A stretch of 64,000 nucleotides of DNA from Candidatus Sumerlaea chitinivorans (lineage in GTDB: Bacteria > Sumerlaeota > Sumerlaeia > Sumerlaeales > Sumerlaeaceae): positions 3,172,501-3,236,500 of the forward strand of contig CP030759.1 in NCBI GenBank assembly GCA_003290465.1, read 5' to 3'. A program made the translations under genes and the position numbers. Shown here one piece after another: positions 1 to 8,300 of this stretch (within the stretch, counting starts at the first letter, position 1; the number at the start of each line of letters is the position of its first letter). Under the pieces are notes generated by a model. The model was not told the origin of the DNA, did not search any database, and saw nothing but the letters and a program-made list of their open reading frames with translations.

Positions 1-58
1 TCACGCTAAGAACAGGACTCTTTAGACGCCTCTTTCCCGTGACTGAGGTGGTCTTCGG

Positions 59-1015
59 CTATGCTCGACCGCCCGTACCAACGGTTTCCTGCTTCTTTAG
101 TTGTTCGAGAGCGTAGAGAATGGCCCCTTCGACAGGTTCACGTCTCGGATGAATCACGTTTACGCCGGGTAGGCGCTGCTCGACGGCCGCGCGGAAAAGA
201 GCAAAGTAATAAGCCGACTTTCGCAGGTTTCCTCCGCCGACAACGATCTCGAAGTCGCGGTCGGCACCGAAGAGTTTTTTTGCAACAGCTTCAGCAGCCA
301 GAGCAAGTTCATCGGCTTCTTCGCGAAGGATAGTTTGCGCTACCTCATCGCCCTGCTCTGCAGCCTTGTGCACAATGCGGCTGAGGGCACCGATGTCGGT
401 CTTGTTCGCTTGGATTTGTTTCACCCAGCCAAGGATTTGCTCAGGTTTTGAAAAGCCCATTTGCTCTTCCAGAAGCTGTTGAAGTAGCGTGGGAAGGCCG
501 CGACCGTCGTAGGCACGGCAAACGGCCCGCAAGCCCCGTAATCCAATTGCATAGCCACTTCCCTCGTCGCCCAAGATATGGCCCCAGCCACCCGAGCGGC
601 CTTGAACGCCTTCTTTATTGACCCCAACCGCAATGCTGCCCGTACCCGAAATTACCATAATCCCGTAGGCGCGCAAGGTGCCGCCAACCAAGGCGATCAG
701 CCCATCATTGACGGGCACGGAGAGGGCATTGGGCAAAAACTCGGCCATCATCGAGCGAACGAGTGCTTTATCATCGGGGCGATCAACCCCTGCCATGCCG
801 GTGCAAATGCAAGCAACGTCATCGCGCGCGACGCCGCTTTTTTGCAGGAGGGTGTCAATTAGCTCGGAAAGATTTCGCCGCACCACTTCAAGTGGATTCG
901 AATGGTGGTTCGTGGATCCTACCTCGTGGGTGGCCAAGACCTGACCATCTTCCCCCGCAATGGCACCTAAAGTTTTTGTCCCTCCCCCGTCGACCCCGAT
1001 CACATATTTTGCCAT
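59..1015 (-). CDS. N-acetylglucosamine kinase-like (BadF/BadG/BcrA/BcrD ATPase family)
   Basis: This 318-residue ASKHA-fold sugar kinase most likely phosphorylates N-acetylglucosamine or a related amino sugar in the cytoplasm using ATP. Seen directly: the N-terminal phosphate-binding motif GVDGGGTKT, a second phosphate loop (SGTGSIAVG) near residues 125-133, the GGWGHILGDEGSG segment typical of the GlcNAc kinase branch, and a C-terminal VVGGG adenosine motif. The start at 1015 (MAKYVIGV) is preferred over an ATG 18 bases upstream because it begins at the family's usual N-terminus and has AGGAG 11 bases before it. It diverges from rimO across a 200-base spacer. The BadF family also includes benzoyl- and hydroxyglutaryl-CoA dehydratase activators, but those have an Fe-S cysteine pair that I do not see here. 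Confidence 0.85.
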   Translation of the reverse strand: MAKYVIGVDGGGTKTLGAIAGEDGQVLATHEVGSTNHHSNPLEVVRRNLSELIDTLLQKSGVARDDVACICTGMAGVDRPDDKALVRSMMAEFLPNALSVPVNDGLIALVGGTLRAYGIMVISGTGSIAVGVNKEGVQGRSGGWGHILGDEGSGYAIGLRGLRAVCRAYDGRGLPTLLQQLLEEQMGFSKPEQILGWVKQIQANKTDIGALSRIVHKAAEQGDEVAQTILREEADELALAAEAVAKKLFGADRDFEIVVGGGNLRKSAYYFALFRAAVEQRLPGVNVIHPRREPVEGAILYALEQLKKQETVGTGGRA

Positions 1016-1215
1016 AATTTTACAGCTCCTCAACGCTCAACTTGGATATAACTACAAACCTAAATATATTGCTTGTCAATCCTGCTTTTCTCAAGAACTA
1101 CTGCCTAACATGGGGTGCTTCGAACAATGTGCTGTCCAGCATTAATTTTGTACCGCGGACGTTCGCTTTCCGCGAAACAAAACTAAGCAATCCGCGTATT
1201 GAACCTCATCGGAAG

Positions 1216-2571
1216 ATGCGTATAGGAATCGTCACTCTCGGCTGCGATAAAAACACTGTCGACTCGGAATATATCGGCGGGGTACTTGAACAGGCTGGGG
1301 CACGAGTGTTGCCCGCTGGGCTCGACCCAGACCCCGGCCAAGACTTGGATGTCGTCGTGATCCAGACGTGTGGGTTCATTGACGCTGCGAAAAGCCAATC
1401 GTTGGAAACAATTCTGACTTGGCTGGAGTACAAGCGCGAACGCGAAGCAGAAGGCCGACCGCTGAAAGTGTTTTTGAGTGGATGTCTCGTGCAGCGCTAC
1501 CAACGCGAGCTTCCTGCCGAACTTGACGGCGTCGACGGCTATCTTGGGGTGGGCGACTACGACCGAGTGGTAGCACTTTTGCAAACCGGCCCTCTTTCTG
1601 GGCCTGTGAACCTTGTGCGAGAGATGCCGGCGACAGTGGTGGCGCATCCGACTCCGCGGAAACCCCTCTCGCCCAGCCGTCATTACGCCTACTTAAAAAT
1701 TGCGGACGGCTGTAATCACACTTGTGCGTTTTGCGCCATTCCTTCGTTTAAGGGCCGCCTGCGGAGCGTTCCCCGGCGGATTCTCGTCGAAGAGGCCCGA
1801 GCCCTCATCGCGCAGGGCGTCCGGGAACTCAACCTTGTGGCGCAGGATACGAGTGACTACGGCAAGGATCTGGAAGGGGGACGCAGCGCGCTCCCTCAGC
1901 TCCTGGCTGATTTGGCAGCATTGCCGGGAGACTTTTGGATCCGACTCTTCTATTTCTATCCGGGGGGTGTCACACGCGAGTTTCTTGAGGTCATGGCCTC
2001 ATCCCCCAAAATTGTTCCCTATCTGGACATGCCCCTTCAGCACTTACATCCGGATGTCCTTCGGCGGATGAAACGTCCTCATCTCAGCGTGAATGTCGAG
2101 AACACCATCGCGCGACTACGGCGTGCTATCCCGGAACTCACTTTGCGCACCACGTTCATTGTCGGCTTCCCGCAGGAGACGCGAGCGGAATTCGAGTACT
2201 TGCTGAATGAACTGCGGCGCCTGCGATTCGAGCGTGTAGGAGCATTCGAGTATTCCGACGAGGAAGGAACCCCGGCCGCCCGCCTCGAGCCAAAGGTACC
2301 GCGCCGAACTGCCCGCGCTCGGTATGACCGCCTAATGCGTACCCAAGCCGAAATCGCTGAGGAAGTAGCTCGCTCCCAAGTGGGCAAAGAGCTGCGCGTC
2401 TTGGTTGAGTCCCAAGTGGATGACATAACATTTCTTGCTCGTTCGCATATGGATGCACCCGAAGTGGACGGCGCGGTGGTGGTTCGCGCACCCCGTGGCC
2501 TACGTGTCGGCGAGTTTGCACTGGTCAAGATTACCGGTGCGGCTAATTACGATCTATTCGCTGAGGCATAA
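1216..2571 (+). CDS. rimO: Ribosomal protein S12 methylthiotransferase RimO
   Basis: RimO is a radical-SAM, two-cluster enzyme that methylthiolates the conserved aspartate of ribosomal protein S12. The 451-residue protein starts with the hallmark LGCDKNTVDSE. It has the three N-terminal UPF0004 cysteines (C10, the cysteine in QTCGF, and SGC), the radical-SAM triad CNHTCAFC at residues 166-173, and a C-terminal TRAM-like stretch ending at the stop. LGCxKNxVDSE separates RimO from the tRNA enzyme MiaB. The reading frame is open 58 codons further upstream, but that extension has no family counterpart. ATG 1216 is chosen, although only a weak GGAAG lies next to it. Three bases separate its stop from the downstream DUF423 gene, so the two are probably cotranscribed. 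Confidence 0.93.
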   Translation: MRIGIVTLGCDKNTVDSEYIGGVLEQAGARVLPAGLDPDPGQDLDVVVIQTCGFIDAAKSQSLETILTWLEYKREREAEGRPLKVFLSGCLVQRYQRELPAELDGVDGYLGVGDYDRVVALLQTGPLSGPVNLVREMPATVVAHPTPRKPLSPSRHYAYLKIADGCNHTCAFCAIPSFKGRLRSVPRRILVEEARALIAQGVRELNLVAQDTSDYGKDLEGGRSALPQLLADLAALPGDFWIRLFYFYPGGVTREFLEVMASSPKIVPYLDMPLQHLHPDVLRRMKRPHLSVNVENTIARLRRAIPELTLRTTFIVGFPQETRAEFEYLLNELRRLRFERVGAFEYSDEEGTPAARLEPKVPRRTARARYDRLMRTQAEIAEEVARSQVGKELRVLVESQVDDITFLARSHMDAPEVDGAVVVRAPRGLRVGEFALVKITGAANYDLFAEA

Positions 2572-2574
2572 GTC

Positions 2575-2961
2575 GTGGAAGATCGGCATGCGAAACTTCT
2601 ATTCGTCGCGGGCTGTCTGAACGCTTTGTGTGCCGTGGCTGCCGGGGCCTTTGCGGCCCATGTTCTCACACGGCAGCTGGACGAATACCGCCTCGAGTTG
2701 TTTCGCACAGGGGCGGCATATCAAATGTACCATGCTCTCGGCATGCTGATCGCCACCCTCGTGGCAGCTCCGAGTCCAAGTCGCTGGGCGTTGCGCGCGG
2801 CGGTTCTCTTTCTCTTCGGCATCCTTTTGTTCAGCGGTAGCCTGTACTTGCTGGCACTAGTAAAAATCCGCTTTCTTGGGCTGATCACTCCGGTGGGCGG
2901 AGTGCTGTTCTTGCTGGGATGGTTGCTGCTTGCGTTCGCAGCCCTCAGAAGGTCGGGCTGA
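2575..2961 (+). CDS. DUF423/TMEM256 family small membrane protein
   Basis: A 128-residue inner-membrane protein of the DUF423 (YgdD/TMEM256-like) family, whose function is not known. It has four hydrophobic segments (about residues 8-27, 48-66, 73-93 and 99-121). The first contains the family's typical small-residue stretch ending GAFAAH, followed by the conserved AYQMYHALGML segment. It starts at a GTG three bases after the rimO stop, and no in-frame ATG lies nearby. Its position suggests translation coupled to rimO. The family assignment comes from the sequence; no role can be inferred from context. Confidence 0.82.
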   Translation: MEDRHAKLLFVAGCLNALCAVAAGAFAAHVLTRQLDEYRLELFRTGAAYQMYHALGMLIATLVAAPSPSRWALRAAVLFLFGILLFSGSLYLLALVKIRFLGLITPVGGVLFLLGWLLLAFAALRRSG

Positions 2962-3107
2962 GGCCCGCCCACTGCCATTTGCGCAAGTTGAAGTGGGTAT
3001 GGATTATCCCCCTACTTTGAGTGCCGCCCCTTCGAGAGAGTGAAGAGTTGGGCGTGCATTCGTGGCCTTCACTCGTCGGGGCATTCAAAAAGACCGGTGC
3101 CGACTCT

Positions 3108-5177
3108 TCACTTCAGGGGCTGAACCAAATTCTTGAAAATGTAGCCTTTGCGTCCATTCGGGAGCTGCACGTAAAACCCGAGCCCATCCCCAGCATCTTC
3201 GGCGGGGAGCTCGGTGCCAGCGGGCAGGGTCGTCAGCTCATACTTGCTCTGGGCATCGGGGTAGATTTTTATCGGCTGACCCGGTTTAGCATCGGCTGGC
3301 CCAAGGCGGACCCACAAGCCTCTGCGTGGTGGTTTAGACGTTGGTGCTTGGTCACCCCATTTGCTGTCCAAATCTAAGTGAGCATGCTCTTGCAAGATGA
3401 GGGCAGGCCGTTGCTGCCACTTCACGCGGTAATATTTTTTCCCCTGGAGTTCAATGATGCCATCATAAGGAAGGCGCGTTCCAGCATTCGCGCGTGCGAG
3501 TTCCTTGCCCTCAGCGTCGTAGATGGGGATCATCACGCCAGCGACGGTGCCGGGGGCTCCAAGCACGATCCAGTTGAGCTGCGTGGGAGGCACGGTCTGG
3601 ATGAGAGGTGTGCCGGTCGGCCGGACCTCAGGTGGGAGCTCGGGCTCCCGAGGACCTTGGGCAGGCGGGGGTGGGCCAACTTCCGCGCGTTGTTGAGGAG
3701 AAGGAACTCTCCTACCCATGTCGGGCCTTTCAACTCTGGGGCCGGGCATATCGGGCGAGGGTGGGACACGGAGATCCTCTGTCAGAGGAGGCTTTGGAAT
3801 TCGCGGAGCTTCTTTTTCCGGAATTCCCGACGGTGAGGGTCGAAGCGGGCCTGCTGAAATCGGGCTTCCGGCTGGGACAGATTGTGCGGATGTTGGGGTC
3901 GGTGTGGCGGCGGACGCGGGCGTCGGTGTGCTCTTGCGATCAGAGATTCGGTATGCCTCAACCGATGGCTGAACAGAACGCATCTGTAAAACGGCGACGA
4001 CCCCAACAACTGCTAATGCCACAATTGCCACGGAGGCAAAGGCGAACACAAGCACGTTGGATTTCTCACGTGGGGGCGCGGCCGGTGGGGGTAAAGGCTG
4101 AGGTGGGGCTTGGGCCTTTGTTTCAGCGTGGTCCTCTGTGGGCTCCAACCGGGTACTTGCGGCAGAGAGCTCGGTTGGCTTGTCCGGACTTGGCGGAATT
4201 GGCTCTTCCCTTTTCTCTTTACCCTTTGAAACTCCCCCGGGTGGCGTCGGAACGGTACTCGTTACCGCGTGGGCAGCAGGTTTGACCCGTACGTTGGGTG
4301 CTAATGCAGCCAATGCCGCTGCCAAACCACCGTAGGTCTGGAAACGGTCTTCCGGTCGCTTTGCCGTCATCTTTTTGATGACTTCCAGTGCTTTGCCGCC
4401 GGCCAACTCTTTTAGAAACTCTGGCTCCGGCAGAGGTTCTTGGATCTGCTTGAGCAGCACGCTCAGTGGTGTCTGACCTGTGAAAGGGAGCTCATTGGTG
4501 AGCATCTGATAGAAGCTAATTCCGAGGGCATAAATGTCGCTGCGGTGGTCTGCTTCTTCCCCGCGAGCCTGTTCGGGTGACATGTAATTGGGGCTGCCAA
4601 TCGCTGTGCCAGCCACGGTCATTTGCGAGTCGTGCTCCACGATCTTCGCAAGGCCAAAATCGGTGATCTTGAGCCGATAATCCGAGGTGAGCATCATGTT
4701 GCTCGGCTTGATGTCACGGTGGATGATGCCACGGGCACAGGCGTAGCCGAGCCCTTCAACCGCTTGAAGGAGGAGTTGCACGCATTCATCAAGGGGGAGC
4801 GGCCCCAATCTCTTGAGGCGTTGCGCGACGGTCTCGCCATCCACGAGCTCCATCACCATGTAGATCATGTTGTGCTCTTCGCCGATGGCGTACACTTGCA
4901 CGATGTTCGGATGGTTCAGGCGTGCAACCGCGCGGGCTTCCCGGTAAAAGCGCTTCACCGCGTCCTCACGCGCAATCAGCTCCCGGCGCATGACCTTGAT
5001 GGCGACATCCCGCTCGAGTTTGGTGTCGAAGGCCAACCACACTTCCCCCATCCCGCCACGTCCGAGCATGCGACGGAGTTGGTAAACACCCAGTTGATTC
5101 GGGACATCGAGCTGCATCGTAGGATCGTGCGCGGTTACCGAATCCAGTGAATCCTTGGTCTCGCGATCATCAGCCAT
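3108..5177 (-). CDS. Membrane Ser/Thr protein kinase with two C-terminal SH3-like domains
   Basis: This 689-residue Hanks-type (PknB-like) kinase has its catalytic domain at about residues 30-290. Visible motifs are the glycine loop GRGGMGEVW (39-47), the ATP-anchoring lysine K61, catalytic HRDIKPSN (153-160), DFG (173-175) and SPNYMSPE (195-202), so the kinase should be active. A Pro/Thr/Lys-rich linker leads to one membrane helix (374-399). The exported part has a long proline-rich stretch and then two beta-rich modules of about 65 residues resembling bacterial SH3 domains. The usual sensors of this class are PASTA repeats, so SH3-like modules suggest a different ligand, possibly a cell-wall component (inference). 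A good promoter lies upstream at 5208-5235. No partner phosphatase is visible nearby. Confidence 0.88.
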   Translation of the reverse strand: MADDRETKDSLDSVTAHDPTMQLDVPNQLGVYQLRRMLGRGGMGEVWLAFDTKLERDVAIKVMRRELIAREDAVKRFYREARAVARLNHPNIVQVYAIGEEHNMIYMVMELVDGETVAQRLKRLGPLPLDECVQLLLQAVEGLGYACARGIIHRDIKPSNMMLTSDYRLKITDFGLAKIVEHDSQMTVAGTAIGSPNYMSPEQARGEEADHRSDIYALGISFYQMLTNELPFTGQTPLSVLLKQIQEPLPEPEFLKELAGGKALEVIKKMTAKRPEDRFQTYGGLAAALAALAPNVRVKPAAHAVTSTVPTPPGGVSKGKEKREEPIPPSPDKPTELSAASTRLEPTEDHAETKAQAPPQPLPPPAAPPREKSNVLVFAFASVAIVALAVVGVVAVLQMRSVQPSVEAYRISDRKSTPTPASAATPTPTSAQSVPAGSPISAGPLRPSPSGIPEKEAPRIPKPPLTEDLRVPPSPDMPGPRVERPDMGRRVPSPQQRAEVGPPPPAQGPREPELPPEVRPTGTPLIQTVPPTQLNWIVLGAPGTVAGVMIPIYDAEGKELARANAGTRLPYDGIIELQGKKYYRVKWQQRPALILQEHAHLDLDSKWGDQAPTSKPPRRGLWVRLGPADAKPGQPIKIYPDAQSKYELTTLPAGTELPAEDAGDGLGFYVQLPNGRKGYIFKNLVQPLK

Positions 5178-5207
5178 TCAAGTGGACACTCCCTCATTCC
5201 TAAAACA

Positions 5208-5235
5208 GTTATAGGACCCGCCACTATTAATGCAA
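5208..5235 (-). promoter_or_regulatory. Sigma-70-type promoter for the Ser/Thr kinase gene
   Basis: On the minus strand, TTGCAT (5235-5230) and TATAAC (5213-5208) are separated by 16 bases, a close match to the -35/-10 consensus. It lies about 30 bases upstream of the kinase start at 5177, and GGGAG lies between promoter and start. Confidence 0.55.
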
Positions 5236-5332
5236 GTATGGAACCCATGGCTGGAGAAATGTTGCACGAGCCTCACACCCGAACCCCTAAACCAGACAGG
5301 GAAAGGTTTCCGGCATCGTGCTAAATGGAACC

Positions 5333-7027
5333 CTACTCGTAAATCTCAAAAAACTCGGTCTCGCGTACCTTTTGCCAAGAGGTTCGCAGTTGTGCGGTGA
5401 GTGGATAGCGGGGTCGGAGGGGGCGCAGGCGCGTGGCCAGCTCGTCTGTCTCGTACTTGCACACAAACACGACAACTTTACCTCGTTGTTGCGCAAGCGT
5501 CTCCTCAGCCTGTTTCAAAATCGCAGGGTTTCCGAATTCGACTTCGTTGTCCCAGTCAAACGTCAGGGGATTCCGAATGGGAGCAGCAACCCACCACGCG
5601 GCACAATCCGGGAGGATCGCATACCTGGTGCCGGCAGGCAGAGAATCCGTGAGGTGCCGCAACTCCGCGAGAAACCGGACGGTCTCCTTATTCGTATAGA
5701 TACCCTTCGCACCCCGTACGACACCGTTCAATTTGTGGCGAAGTTCTGTTGCCGGTGCATCGCGGTAGATTCGGTGATAGCGGAGAGGCACAAAAATACA
5801 TGCCAACACCGCTGTTGCCGCGAGCAACCAACGTCCGGTCGAGCTGGGAATGTGCGCCGGGGCGGGGCTAAAGCTTACCATGAGCGCGACGCTTCCGATT
5901 CCCAAAATCCCCATCGCTAATGCAGGAGAATTCTGCGCCACCGAAAGACTTGTGCACCATGCGATGAGCAAGCTGGCCCAGATCAGACGCGTTGCACGCT
6001 GGTAAGCGGGGGGGCGGGGAAGTCGGAAAAGCCGGCTGGTCCACGGGCTTAGTCCGAGGCCAAGCGCAAACGAGAACAGGGAGAAGGACCCCATTTCTGG
6101 CCAAGCCAAAGCAAAGGATGTCAGAGCGAGATACGCAGGCGCAGCAAACTTTCGGATCGCACGACTTAGCCCACGGTACTGTCGGGTTGCCAATCCAGCG
6201 GTCGCAATGGCTGCGCCGCCAACGAATAACAAGAAAGTGTCCACAAGCCGTAGGGCGTACGTGAAGTAGCCAACGGCGATCAAATTTCGTTGGGCCGTAA
6301 GCTGGTGAATGGCGGGTTGAAGAGCATCACGCACGAGAAGAAAAAGGATTCCTCCAAGCGCTGGCACGAAGAGGAGCCCAATCTCCCCACGGAGGACACG
6401 GCGTGCTTGGGCGAGGAGCAGGCCAAGCGGTGCAAGGAAGAAACTCTGCTTGCACAAGGGTGCCATGCCGGCGAAACACCAACCAACTGCGCGTACCCAC
6501 CTCCGCCGCGACGTCAGACACCACGCGCCAAGCGACAGAAAGAAGAGGCCATCCAGCGTATGCCACGCCATGACCGGAAAAGTGTGGATTCCCAGCATGA
6601 GGCTGGCACAGGCGAGGCTAAGACGCACTGGCGTCGCGAGAACCCGTCGCGTAACGTATGTTTCCACAAAGCGGAGCCAACCCCACGCCACCACGGCCCA
6701 CTGAACCCAAGCCAGCGCACGGGATAGCAAAAACGTGTATTCACTTCCCAGCGCCACGATCGGCGCCCAAAGATAGGCAGGCAATACGGGGCGGATAGAA
6801 AGGAAGTCGCGGTGAGGCACCTGCCCTTCCCAGACCCGCCGAGCCTGCGCAAGCGTGAACCCTTCGTCTGTTGGATTGAATCCAAATCGTGAGAAAAGAA
6901 CATGGCAAATGAGGGGAATCCCCACCAAAAAAGCGAACGTCACAAGCCATCCAGAACTGCTTTCCGGTGGACGCTGGGCACTCTCACAACGCAGGTTGTC
7001 TTTACCGATAGGTGGAGAAAGAAGCAT
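5333..7027 (-). CDS. ArnT-like polytopic membrane glycosyltransferase (GT-C fold)
   Basis: A 564-residue protein with about ten hydrophobic helices between residues 28 and 410, and a soluble C-terminal domain of roughly 140 residues. After the first helix, the loop NPTDEGFTLAQARRVWEG followed by GQVPHRDF matches the first periplasmic loop of GT-C enzymes of the GT39/GT83/ArnT type. There the acidic residue (here D-E) acts with a polyprenyl-phosphate sugar donor. The likely role is therefore transfer of a lipid-linked sugar on the outer face of the inner membrane; donor and acceptor are unknown. No lipid A or wall-polymer genes lie beside it. The family call rests on topology and the first-loop motif only. 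Confidence 0.68.
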   Translation of the reverse strand: MLLSPPIGKDNLRCESAQRPPESSSGWLVTFAFLVGIPLICHVLFSRFGFNPTDEGFTLAQARRVWEGQVPHRDFLSIRPVLPAYLWAPIVALGSEYTFLLSRALAWVQWAVVAWGWLRFVETYVTRRVLATPVRLSLACASLMLGIHTFPVMAWHTLDGLFFLSLGAWCLTSRRRWVRAVGWCFAGMAPLCKQSFFLAPLGLLLAQARRVLRGEIGLLFVPALGGILFLLVRDALQPAIHQLTAQRNLIAVGYFTYALRLVDTFLLFVGGAAIATAGLATRQYRGLSRAIRKFAAPAYLALTSFALAWPEMGSFSLFSFALGLGLSPWTSRLFRLPRPPAYQRATRLIWASLLIAWCTSLSVAQNSPALAMGILGIGSVALMVSFSPAPAHIPSSTGRWLLAATAVLACIFVPLRYHRIYRDAPATELRHKLNGVVRGAKGIYTNKETVRFLAELRHLTDSLPAGTRYAILPDCAAWWVAAPIRNPLTFDWDNEVEFGNPAILKQAEETLAQQRGKVVVFVCKYETDELATRLRPLRPRYPLTAQLRTSWQKVRETEFFEIYE

Positions 7028-7282
7028 CGCATGTGATCATGGCTAGCCAGTGCATAGAATCAAGAATGGAGCGCGTCTGGAAGCTGCGAAAATGCGCAAC
7101 GATCGTTTTTCCGAAGGCAACGCGAGAGATTTCCCTCAGCGATGGCCAGTAGCTGTACGAGAAGTTGCTGGTCCGCACTGGCTGGGAGGAAGCTTGAGGG
7201 AGCGGTTCCCATGCGAAACTAAAGGAGCGGGCAGCTCAGGGCTGCTCCGCTCCTCGACCAATGACAATGGAGCGTCAGCTCT

Positions 7283-8155
7283 TCATTTCTTCCACGGAGC
7301 GTCGGCCAATGCCGAGGCAGGGGTGGGGGAGGGAGCCGCCGCTTGCGGAGTTTTCTCCTCAGCTGGTGGGGCGGGCGTGGCCGCAGGCGTAGGAGTCGGG
7401 GCGGGAGTTGGTGCCGGAGTTTGTGTCCCCTTGAGTGTCACAGAAACGCTGGCACGGCCACTCTGCGCACCCTCCATGATCCCCTTCACATTGAGATCAA
7501 GCTTCCAGCCTTCCTTCGTCTTCAACAGGTCAAAGTGGAACTTTGCTGTCGAGTTGTCCGAGTAGACGATTTCTGTGTCCACCCGAGCCCCTTCGCCGCG
7601 CAGCAGGGATTCGCCCGTCACTTGGCGAATGGTCCCATCGCGCGTGATGGTATCTAAAACGCGTTTGAGACTACCATGGACTGGAGCCAGCTCGCTCTCA
7701 AAATATCTCTGACACGAGCCCGTGAGGCTCCGTGCCGCGTCAAAATACTTTCCTTCGTTGGCCGCTTGGAGGAAATCTGTGACCAATTGGAGTGTGGCCG
7801 AGAGCTCCCGGTTTGCTTCCTTGAGTGCTAACTCTTCCTGAGTCGGCTTAGCTTTTTCTGGCTCTTTGGGTTTTTCGGTCGCCTTCGGCTTGGGTGTTTC
7901 CCGCGGTTTTTCCCGCTCGGGCTCGCGCGTGGGGCGAGGCCGCGGAGTGGCCTCTTCTTTGGCTGCGGGTCGGGCTGTCGCCCGCGGAGTAGGAGTGGAT
8001 TCGACAACCGCTGGCACCTGTGCCTCAGGTGTCGGCCGGGGACGGCGGAAGATACTACGGGGCGTCGGCGCGGTTTCTTGCCCCACCCCGGGGACCTGCG
8101 CTTCCGTCATCACGGGTATCAACGCAATCATTGCGAGGGTTAGGGTTCGTTTCAT
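7283..8155 (-). CDS. Exported Pro/Thr-rich protein with an NTF2/DUF4878-like domain
   Basis: A 290-residue protein with an N-terminal signal sequence (MKRTLTLAMIALIPVMTEAQ). It has a low-complexity linker rich in Pro, Thr, Arg, Glu and Lys (about 30-105), a folded region at about 110-235, and a C-terminal run of TPAP/TPTP repeats. The folded part (residues TDFLQAANEGKYFDAARSLT onward) begins like NTF2-fold DUF4878 proteins, with a helix followed by a curved sheet containing VDTEIVYSDNSTAKFHF. That resemblance is from memory and uncertain. Function is unknown. The repetitive tails suggest a flexible periplasmic or surface protein. It is monocistronic, with about 145-255 bases of non-coding DNA on each side. 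Confidence 0.72.
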   Translation of the reverse strand: MKRTLTLAMIALIPVMTEAQVPGVGQETAPTPRSIFRRPRPTPEAQVPAVVESTPTPRATARPAAKEEATPRPRPTREPEREKPRETPKPKATEKPKEPEKAKPTQEELALKEANRELSATLQLVTDFLQAANEGKYFDAARSLTGSCQRYFESELAPVHGSLKRVLDTITRDGTIRQVTGESLLRGEGARVDTEIVYSDNSTAKFHFDLLKTKEGWKLDLNVKGIMEGAQSGRASVSVTLKGTQTPAPTPAPTPTPAATPAPPAEEKTPQAAAPSPTPASALADAPWKK

Positions 8156-8300
8156 AGAGCTTGTTCGTCCTTTCTGCTCAATTGCATCACACTATTTCAA
8201 AAGCTCACTTCACGAAATATCCGCTACGTTCATTTCAGGAAGGCAAGTGATTCCTCATGAAAGGAAGCCCTTTTCGTCGGGGCAATAGGCAACCACACCC

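Noticed and set aside
1-58. Remnant of a gene at the left window edge
   Set aside because: Only 58 bases are available before the first gene's stop and nothing identifiable is encoded.
3608-4285. Plus-strand open frame of 225 codons opposite the Ser/Thr kinase
   Set aside because: It mirrors the proline-rich part of the kinase; composition is explained by that repeat-rich region.
5333-5360. C-terminus FFEIYE of the ArnT-like protein as a third copy of the WxxYE tail
   Set aside because: It lacks the SSxSxW part and belongs to a membrane protein of another type, so the likeness is probably chance.
7050-7565. Plus-strand open frame opposite the Pro/Thr-rich exported protein
   Set aside because: Low-complexity antisense of the TPAP repeats; no ribosome site or domain.
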